Below are positions 33,563 through 38,954 of a DNA stretch of 38,954 bases, in pieces. The notes below the pieces were generated by a model. That model saw only the letters and a program-made list of their open reading frames with translations. It made no database searches and was not told where the DNA came from. The position numbers were made by a program, and so were the translations under genes. Numbering within the stretch: position 1 is the first letter of the stretch; each line of letters starts with the position of its first letter. Source of the stretch: Verrucomicrobiota bacterium (GTDB lineage Bacteria > Verrucomicrobiota > Verrucomicrobiia > Chthoniobacterales > JAFAMB01); contig JAFAZK010000320.1 of assembly GCA_019239825.1 (NCBI GenBank), positions 1-38,954 of the forward strand, in the 5' to 3' direction.

Positions 33563-35254
33563 CTACCACCCGTACGCCCACCCCTTGAGCTGGAAGGCAA
33601 TCGCCAACATCCGAGTCAGGAATGTGCCCACAATCGTCACGACCACTCCAGCAAGAATCTCCCGCGGCTGCAGACGTTCGGCTTCCCATTGCAAGAAAAC
33701 CGAAAAAACAAAGCCCCAAATGACGGCGATCTCGGGATAGAGCTCTTGTTGTAACTTGGGAGCCACCGCGTCGCGACGCAACAGGTCGCGCATCGTGCCG
33801 CCGAATGAGCTGGTGATTCCCGCAGAGATTGGTCCCCATAACCAGAGCGGCTGCACCGAGGTATCTAGAACCACTACGACACCGATCACGGAAAACGCGG
33901 CTAGCCCCAATCCGTCGCAAATTTGAATGAGAGCGGTTCCCAGGTGCCCACTCGATCGTAGCGATTCCGTGAACCGTTTAGCGCCGGTAAGTGAACTGAT
34001 TTTGATCACCAGCATCCCCAGCAACACGGTGCCGAAAATTATCAGGAGCACGGAAGGATCCCGAACAATCCCGAGAGGTTGGCGTTGCAAAAGCAGATCT
34101 CGGATGACGCCGCCCCCAACAGCTGGCAAACTAGCCAGGACCATTGCTTCAAACAGAGTGGCGCGACCGACATAGGCAAGCACTACTCCCGACAAGGCGA
34201 AGGCAACAGTGCCGATCGACACTAGAAACTGAAACCAATCGGTGTCGAGCGTCTGATGAATCAGAATCGGCAGAGCATAGGTATCCGTGATGCGCTGGAA
34301 TTCTCCGTCCACTTTTATCCGGTCAATGGCATCATTAAGCTGAGCGAGGGTCATTGGCGTGGTCGAGACGCGGCTCAACATGAAATGAATGTTCGTAGAG
34401 AATCGCAGCGGATGTTCCTCGATTAGGCCGCTCTTCTGTTGCCGCCAGGCAACCGTGGCGGCAGAGATCTGGTCGGCTAGAAAACCGTCGATCCTTCCCT
34501 GAAGAAGGTTCTCTAGGTTAGTCAGATCATTGTCTTCCTTGATAACGACAAGCTCATTGGCTGGATCTGAGACGTAGGCGTTGATACGTTGATCGGCATA
34601 GGCAAACCCAGAGACGACCCCCAACCGGAAATGCTGCTTCTGAAAAAAATCCAGCATCTGGTCGACCGTTCCAAAAGGATATTTGGAGCTAGTCCCTCTT
34701 AACAGAATTAACACATCCGTCTCCCGCCGGTAGGGCTTAGAAAAGTAGGCGAGTTGGTCACGTTGGGAACTGTAGGTAGCGCCGGCCGCAATATCGCGGG
34801 TGCCGGCCGCGAGCCCAGCTAAATGGCTGCCCCATGAAATCTCCGGCAGCAACAATTCGATCCCCATCACTCGGGCAACGGCGCGTTCGATCTCGACATC
34901 AAAACCGGTGAGGGTCTCGTTCCCACGAGCATTCTCACGGTATTGATAGGGATCCCAGGGATACCAACCGCCGCGCAGAACCCTCGGTTCTGCCGTTTGA
35001 CGTTCTTGAGAAGAGGAGGGCGCTGGACTATCCGCTGCTTGGCAAATAGGAGAGATGCAAGGTCCGAACGAGAGAACAGCTAGCGCACCTAGGATAAGAC
35101 GGTAGGGACGAGTTCCCGCTCTTCCGTGTTTGTCTTTCTGCCCCTCAAGTTCGGAGGAGCGGGAGCTCCTTCCTACCGATGTGTGATGCCGGCTCGATCG
35201 GACTCTAAGGCTCTGTGAAGGCTGCCGATAACCGCTGAATAAGCTCGTCGTCAC
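33563..35254 (-). CDS. Fusion of periplasmic solute-binding domain and TRIC/UPF0126 channel
   Basis: 563 aa from GTG 35254. Signal-like helix at about 53-73 (LILGALAVLSFGPCISP), then a family 3 solute-binding domain (about 92-335: TGFDVEIERAVARVMGIELL, GTRDIAAGATYSSQRDQ, LEN..LQGRIDGFLADQ). After that come about seven membrane segments (345-560) with the two glycine motifs of TRIC/UPF0126 proteins, AVGGGVIRDLLL and SSFGGTMRDLLRR. TRIC proteins are usually about 210-aa channels without a receptor. The sensor would sit in the periplasm in front of the channel. Residues about 26-51 are encoded by a palindromic repeat, so the N-terminus may be altered. Ligand is unknown, amino-acid-like by family. 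Confidence 0.88.
   Translation of the reverse strand: MTTSLFSGYRQPSQSLRVRSSRHHTSVGRSSRSSELEGQKDKHGRAGTRPYRLILGALAVLSFGPCISPICQAADSPAPSSSQERQTAEPRVLRGGWYPWDPYQYRENARGNETLTGFDVEIERAVARVMGIELLLPEISWGSHLAGLAAGTRDIAAGATYSSQRDQLAYFSKPYRRETDVLILLRGTSSKYPFGTVDQMLDFFQKQHFRLGVVSGFAYADQRINAYVSDPANELVVIKEDNDLTNLENLLQGRIDGFLADQISAATVAWRQQKSGLIEEHPLRFSTNIHFMLSRVSTTPMTLAQLNDAIDRIKVDGEFQRITDTYALPILIHQTLDTDWFQFLVSIGTVAFALSGVVLAYVGRATLFEAMVLASLPAVGGGVIRDLLLQRQPLGIVRDPSVLLIIFGTVLLGMLVIKISSLTGAKRFTESLRSSGHLGTALIQICDGLGLAAFSVIGVVVVLDTSVQPLWLWGPISAGITSSFGGTMRDLLRRDAVAPKLQQELYPEIAVIWGFVFSVFLQWEAERLQPREILAGVVVTIVGTFLTRMLAIAFQLKGWAYGW
35101..35178. repeat. Short palindromic repeat inside the TRIC-fusion 5' end
   Basis: GGTAGGGACGAGTTCCCGCT (from 35101) and AGCGGGAGCTCCTTCCTACC (ending 35177) are inverted copies around about 22 bases. 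The element codes residues about 26-51, just before the hydrophobic signal segment. It resembles the GTAGGAGC-type repeats at 37749-37975. Confidence 0.55.
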
Positions 35255-35473
35255 AAGGTTTGCGAAGCTCGAGCCTTAATAGTGAGGATAAGACCTTGTT
35301 AGCAAGCAGAATGCTTATGGAGCACTGCCTTGCTCTCGTCCTCCGAGGTGACCGACGGAAACGAGGGCGCCAAGCTCTCTCTCGGACAGCTGCCGGACGC
35401 TCTAAGCTTCGGATAGACGCGACGCCACTGTTCTGTTACAAGGCTTGGCTTAAAGTTGCCCAAAAGTTAAGCG

Positions 35474-36178
35474 ATGAACGTCCGTCCGGTGATGCTATTC
35501 CTCTGCGCGCTGGTTGCATCCTGCGCTGCCAACCAAGAATCCGAATTCGTAACAGTGCCTTGGCAACCAGCTAACGTTGGTGACGCTGGAACTGCAGCGC
35601 GGGCTTATCACGATTCCGGCGCTTACCAGCGTGGCTTGGAGGTCGTGGCGAATCAGGCAGCTAGTTGGATCAAAACGCATGCTCCCGGCGCTCATCAGCC
35701 GGCACTAGTTCTGGACATTGACGAGACCGCTTTGTCGAACTGGGAGATTATCGTGCGCGATGATTTTGGCCGGCCAATTGCCGGTGCGGCTGATCTCGCT
35801 TCCGCCGGACCTTGGGGCTGGGCAGCCTGGGACCAACTGGGACGCGATCCAGCCATCGTGCCAACCCTGGAAGTTTTTCGCGTTGCCCGAGCGGCCAATG
35901 TCACGGTCTTTTTCATAACCGGCCGCCCCGAATCGCAGCGGGCCGCTACCGAGCGAAATTTGCGCGCGGTTGGTTTTGGAGGCTATGCGAAGCTTTTTAT
36001 GGTGCCGAACGGCGCTCATTTTGCTTCTGCTGTCGATTTCAAGACGCCGGTGCGTATCCAGATAGAACGACTCGGCTACACCATCATCGCTAACATGGGC
36101 GATCAACCGTCCGACTTGATCGGTGGTCACGCCGAAAGGAAGTTTCTTCTCCCTGACCCGTTCTATCGGGTGCCATAG
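35474..36178 (+). CDS. HAD-family acid phosphatase, class B/C type lipoprotein
   Basis: 234 aa. The lipobox LVASC (Cys17) after a short hydrophobic start indicates a lipoprotein. Motif I DIDETALSNW (about residue 80) has the nucleophile and second Asp, motif II is FITGRPES, and motif IV is NMGDQPSDLIGG. Size and motifs fit the e(P4)/acid phosphatase group, which removes phosphate from nucleotides or other monoesters outside the inner membrane. It is divergent from the TRIC fusion and 34 bases before the next gene. Confidence 0.9.
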   Translation: MNVRPVMLFLCALVASCAANQESEFVTVPWQPANVGDAGTAARAYHDSGAYQRGLEVVANQAASWIKTHAPGAHQPALVLDIDETALSNWEIIVRDDFGRPIAGAADLASAGPWGWAAWDQLGRDPAIVPTLEVFRVARAANVTVFFITGRPESQRAATERNLRAVGFGGYAKLFMVPNGAHFASAVDFKTPVRIQIERLGYTIIANMGDQPSDLIGGHAERKFLLPDPFYRVP

Positions 36179-36212
36179 TTCAGTGTAATAGTTAGGAATC
36201 ATAACATCACCG

Positions 36213-37490
36213 ATGGATTACTGCTTCCATAGCTATCCCAGAGAGTTAGCCAGGCAGATAGCCGTTAAGTGGGACGCCGCCGGAATGGTAGACCAGCTTC
36301 CACCGGAGGACGCCCTAACTTCCTTCTTAAGTGAAGCGTACCAGGCGAGCTTACTTCGCGAGGAAGATCGCGCGGTTGTCTGCCGGCTGATTTTGGTTAA
36401 TCCGGCGGAGCTAGGTCATGATGCGGGTCCACCTAACGGATTGCATGTTTTAAGGTTCCGTGAAGAACGGCTGCTGCATGAGCAGGAGATCCGGCGCCTG
36501 AGTCCTACTGCTACCTTTTACCGATCGTTGATTGGTGTGCGTTGGGATCCAAAGCAAGGTTTTTTAATTTGGGGAATTGTCAATTCCGGTTTGCGCTGGA
36601 TTAATCAAACCGACGGCGGACGACTGCGCGGGCCGGTAGTTCCGAATTGCCTGATTATCCATATTCGAGGGCCCGGTACTTTGGTTGCTCTAAGAGGCCA
36701 AGACCGTATTGCCACCCTGCTCAACGGCAAACTTCAGGACTACGGCTTCAACATTTTTGAGGCGAGCTGGCTGTCCCATCTGCAAGAAAGATTTGGGAAA
36801 TGGGTGCTCCACGAGTGCTTCAAAGGTCAACCTCACCCTGGAGCAACCGTAGAGCGAGATTTCACCCGCATCCTAGCCCAGAACGTGATGAGGCGCGTGA
36901 TCAGCCAGGTAAGGCGTGCGCGCCACGGCGGTATGATGATCCTGATCGCGGACCTGAATTGGGAGAAGCTGGTCGGTGCTAATGGTCCGATCTCACCAAA
37001 GTACTGGGTCGAAGATGGTAAAGCACGACGGCGTTACCGTGAACTTCTGTTTACTGTGGTGCGAACCCTTTCCCAGGTTGGTGGTGAGCTCGGGTTGGCC
37101 ACAGTGGGTTGGGAGCACTACCAACAAATTAGAGATGATCGGTTGGCTGAGCTAGATGAGTCCATTTTCGAGTGTGCGCACTTGCTGGCAGATCTGATGG
37201 CGGTCGATGGCGCCCTTGTCCTAACCGCAGCCCGCGACATTATCGGTTTCGGTGCCGAGATACACATACCCACCCAGGCGAACGAATTGGTTTACCGGGC
37301 ACTCGATATTGAGGGTGAAAAGTCCGTTCCGGTGCGCGTTGACGAGAGTGGGACCCGGCATCGCGCTGCCTACAGACTCACCCGTGATTATCCCGAATGC
37401 ATGGTCACGGTAGTATCGCAAGATGGCAGCGTGCAATATGTCGGCAATCGAAATGGAAAAGTCACTTTTTGGGATATTTTGTCGATCTGA
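36213..37490 (+). CDS. DisA-like (DACNV-type) protein
   Basis: 425 aa. The C-terminal third carries the two diadenylate-cyclase motifs: D332-G-A in AVDGALVLTA, followed by IIGFGAEI, and G380-T-R-H-R in GTRHRAAYRL, followed by VVSQDGSVQYV. The first 320 residues are a separate domain without membrane segments. Proteins of this layout have been named DACNV and described as probable sensors, so nucleotide sensing is one possibility. Because the DGA and GTRHR motifs are intact, c-di-AMP synthesis cannot be excluded. Cytoplasmic, and probably co-transcribed with the phosphatase (34-base gap). Assignment rests on motifs only. Confidence 0.75.
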   Translation: MDYCFHSYPRELARQIAVKWDAAGMVDQLPPEDALTSFLSEAYQASLLREEDRAVVCRLILVNPAELGHDAGPPNGLHVLRFREERLLHEQEIRRLSPTATFYRSLIGVRWDPKQGFLIWGIVNSGLRWINQTDGGRLRGPVVPNCLIIHIRGPGTLVALRGQDRIATLLNGKLQDYGFNIFEASWLSHLQERFGKWVLHECFKGQPHPGATVERDFTRILAQNVMRRVISQVRRARHGGMMILIADLNWEKLVGANGPISPKYWVEDGKARRRYRELLFTVVRTLSQVGGELGLATVGWEHYQQIRDDRLAELDESIFECAHLLADLMAVDGALVLTAARDIIGFGAEIHIPTQANELVYRALDIEGEKSVPVRVDESGTRHRAAYRLTRDYPECMVTVVSQDGSVQYVGNRNGKVTFWDILSI

Positions 37491-37523
37491 AGGAGAGCTA
37501 AGAGGAGTAGCCTTTTGGAAAAC

Positions 37524-37648
37524 GGCTTCGTAGGACAGCCCAATCTTTATAGCTCGCGGACCAAAAACGGTTCAGCTCCTTAGGAACGCAAATAGAAGAC
37601 GAAGAATAGTTTCACGCAAAGACGCAAAGGCGCAAAGGGAAGAGGAAG
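37524..37648. repeat. Degenerate GTAGGAGC units plus one CACGCAAAGACGC arm
   Basis: GGCTTCGTAGGACAGCCCAA TCTTTATAGC (37524 on) and AGCTCCTTAGGAACGC (37574 on) are decayed relatives of the array at 37749-37975. TTCACGCAAAGACGCAAAGG (37611 on), followed by CGCAAAGGGAAGAGGAAG, is a single arm of the inverted repeat at 27323-27640. There is no gene in 37491-37948. Confidence 0.65.
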
Positions 37649-37748
37649 AATGTGATTAGACGGTGGGAACGCTTAACGGTACAACACATAACGTTAACGG
37701 TGATGCATGCGGCATTGCGAAATGGATCGGGCGTCTAACTGGGATGAT

Positions 37749-37975
37749 AGCTCCGTAGGAGCGAAATCTTTAAAGCGCGGCGTCCGCCGAGACATGGTCA
37801 GCTCCGTAGGAGCGGCATCTTTATAGCGCGCGACACGAGATAAAGGGCCAGCTCAGTAGGAGCGACATCTAGTTAGGAATGCCGGTAGCCGTAGCAGCAC
37901 GTCCTAAGAGGCCGCTCCTACGGAGCTGACCGCGTCCGGCGGCCGTGGCTATAAAGACTTCGCTCCTACGGAGCT
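37749..37975. repeat. REP-like array, AGCTCCGTAGGAGC(G) units
   Basis: Three direct units (37749, 37800 and 37850: AGCTCCGTAGGAGCGAAATC and variants, first two followed by TTTA.AGCGCG) are followed by two inverted units (37914-37927 and 37949-37975: GCTCCTACGGAGCT). Each core is a palindrome. The last unit encodes the C-terminal residues and TAG stop of the SufR-like gene. It may also serve as that gene's transcription end. Confidence 0.85.
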
Positions 37976-38593
37976 AGCACTGACTTCATACGCGCACCGT
38001 GACGCGCCCGCTACAATGTGTTCGGTACGCTTTACCTCGACCTTGTCGCCAAGTAACTTACGAAATACGTTCAACTCTTCCCGGCAAAGACCAGTGCAAT
38101 TCGTTGCTGCGATACAAATCGGGCAATGTCTTTCGACCAGTAGATAGCCTTCGCGGTTCTCCAGTCTTTCAACTGCCGCCATGTAGCCTTCACGAGAACG
38201 GATAGCAGCCAGGGCTTCGAGCTTCTGCCCTAAAGATGCAGTTGGTTCGATCTCACTACGATAACTCTGGAGCTGGTGCCGCGAGCGCGTCTTGATCAAT
38301 TTGTCCAGAGCCGCCGGTCCCAAACTCTCGTTCATACAAGCGATCAAAGAAACGGCTAGTTCGGCGTGAGCATCGGGAAAAAATTTTGAGGCGGCAGCGG
38401 TCAGCGACCAGAGGAAGGTCGGCCTTCCACTAACGCCTGGCTTCGCTTCCCGCTTAACTAGGCCTTGGATTTCCAAGGCATGCAAATGCTGCAGAGCCGC
38501 CATTTTGGTGATGCCCATAAGCTCGCCCAGGCCGCCCGCAGAAGTTGGTCCGGCGCTTTTGAGGTGGTCGAGGACTCGTTTGCGTGGCGACAT
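37949..38593 (-). CDS. SufR-like winged-helix regulator with Fe-S cysteines
   Basis: 214 aa from ATG 38593 (MSPRKRVLDHLK); the open frame reaches 38659 but that part lies in the operator region. N-terminal winged helix (about 5-65: SAGGLGELMGITKMAALQHL) and a C-terminal Cys cluster C157, C160, C166, C170, C200 (HCPICIAATNCTGLC ... GASRCAYEV), like the Fe-S-binding end of SufR and related DeoR/ArsR-type regulators. Divergent from a Rieske protein with two dyads between them, so control of that gene and itself is likely. The final residues VGAKSL and the stop come from a repeat. Confidence 0.85.
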   Translation of the reverse strand: MSPRKRVLDHLKSAGPTSAGGLGELMGITKMAALQHLHALEIQGLVKREAKPGVSGRPTFLWSLTAAASKFFPDAHAELAVSLIACMNESLGPAALDKLIKTRSRHQLQSYRSEIEPTASLGQKLEALAAIRSREGYMAAVERLENREGYLLVERHCPICIAATNCTGLCREELNVFRKLLGDKVEVKRTEHIVAGASRCAYEVSASSVGAKSL

Positions 38594-38611
38594 AAAGATC
38601 AGTCTTATAAA

Positions 38612-38629
38612 GTAAAAAGAATTCTTTAC
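38612..38629. promoter_or_regulatory. Dyad GTAAAAAGAATTCTTTAC in the divergent promoter
   Basis: Arms GTAAA/TTTAC with central GAATTC symmetry, 19-36 bases before the regulator ATG. Together with the dyad at 38649-38670 it makes a two-site operator candidate for autoregulation. Confidence 0.5.
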
Positions 38630-38648
38630 AAATGCAATAACTCGATGT

Positions 38649-38670
38649 TTATAAAGCAAAGCCTTTATAA
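38649..38670. promoter_or_regulatory. Dyad TTATAAAG-N6-CTTTATAA before the Rieske gene
   Basis: A perfect 8-bp inverted repeat with a 6-base spacer ends four bases before the Rieske ATG at 38675. A third TTATAAAG lies at 38605. The repeated TTATAAAG half site suggests the recognition word of the adjacent SufR-like regulator. It differs from the cyanobacterial SufR site CAAC-N6-GTTG. Confidence 0.6.
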
Positions 38671-38674
38671 TGCT

Positions 38675-38954
38675 ATGAGTTCCTCCCTGACTCCTCCGGT
38701 GGTCTCTCTGGTAGAAGAGTTTTTTCGGGCTGCTTCCTTAAACGATCTTAAAACCGAAAGGATGTTGGTCGTTTCTGGAGCAGATCGGCCCGTCCTGCTT
38801 TGTTGGTCTGAAGGACGCCCTTTCGCTTTGGACAATCGCTGCCCGCATATGGGTTTCCCCTTGAGTAAGGGCACTCTCGGGAGTGGCGTTCTCACCTGTC
38901 ATTGGCACCACGCTCAATTCGATCTTCAGAGCGGGTGCACATTCGATCTTTTTG
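38675..38954 (+). CDS. Rieske [2Fe-2S] protein (C-terminus beyond right edge)
   Basis: 93 residues are seen from ATG 38675. The Rieske ligands are present as CPHMG (Cys-X-His) and CHWHHAQFD (Cys-X2-His) with normal spacing. A short N-terminal region (SLVEEFFRAASLNDLKTERM) precedes the domain, so it is either a Rieske ferredoxin or the start of a longer oxygenase or fusion. Divergent from a regulator with Fe-S-type cysteines, which fits iron-sulfur or redox control. Confidence 0.9.
   Translation, partial: MSSSLTPPVVSLVEEFFRAASLNDLKTERMLVVSGADRPVLLCWSEGRPFALDNRCPHMGFPLSKGTLGSGVLTCHWHHAQFDLQSGCTFDLF

Noticed and set aside
38594..38659. Upstream start of the SufR-like regulator
   Set aside because: It would place the operator dyad inside the gene and add residues before a normal family start at MSPRKRVLDHL.
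1..38954. Defence island, prophage or toxin-antitoxin system
   Set aside because: No nuclease, integrase, capsid, restriction-modification or toxin-antitoxin signature was found in any intact gene; the DisA-like protein alone does not make a signalling defence system.

Overview
The window reads as a chromosomal stretch of a free-living Gram-negative heterotroph. It has a TonB-dependent outer-membrane receptor, a lipobox phosphatase, signal-peptide proteins, a reg_prop/Y_Y_Y hybrid sensor kinase, a GH38 mannosidase and several intergenic repeat families. My best guess is a soil Verrucomicrobiota (Spartobacteria/Chthoniobacterales type), inferred from gene content and repeat style. Acidobacteriota is the main alternative. 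No rRNA, tRNA, CRISPR array, integrase or transposase was seen.

Layout. Positions 1-4.7 kb are accessory: a condensation-domain protein cut by the left edge, a 92-aa ORF behind a strong hairpin, an MHS-type MFS transporter, an internally deleted TIGR03118-like secreted protein, and an ORF interrupted by TAG. Positions 4.7-8.2 kb hold a LytTR response regulator with two tandem paralogous LytS-type kinases. Positions 8.5-13.9 kb are a tightly packed catabolic operon: DeoR regulator, class II aldolase-like protein, PfkB sugar kinase, E1-alpha with its own lipoyl domain, and E1-beta. A convergent sugar-type MFS transporter and a cupin follow. Positions 15.9-16.7 kb contain two remnants of an O-methyltransferase in opposite orientations. 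Positions 17-24 kb hold the hybrid kinase and the alpha-mannosidase.

Positions 24.4-28.1 kb carry an enoyl-CoA hydratase/isomerase, a small alpha/beta hydrolase, a DUF2071 protein and a DoxX protein. Positions 28.4-33.4 kb carry the TonB receptor, an NmrA-like oxidoreductase, a TetR regulator and a small hypothetical gene. Positions 33.6-37.5 kb carry a periplasmic-binding-domain/TRIC-channel fusion, a HAD lipoprotein phosphatase and a DisA-like (DACNV-type) protein. The right end has a SufR-like Fe-S regulator divergent from a Rieske protein that is cut by the edge.

The most unusual signal is the non-coding layer. Three long imperfect palindromes (12434-12857, 25222-25612, 32018-32387) share only short conserved arms. 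In each, a 9-base core (GGGAGCCGC or its complement) occurs four times in alternating orientation. The outer-to-inner core gap is 69-72 bases in all six cases, although the gap sequences differ between copies. A second family has the same plan with different arms (28094-28369, plus a half copy at 24319-24416). One palindrome fills the space between E1-alpha and E1-beta inside the operon. Other repeats enter coding sequence: one inside the mannosidase, one in the N-terminus of the TRIC fusion, and several that supply C-terminal codons and stops. These elements are the strongest candidate here for something undescribed.
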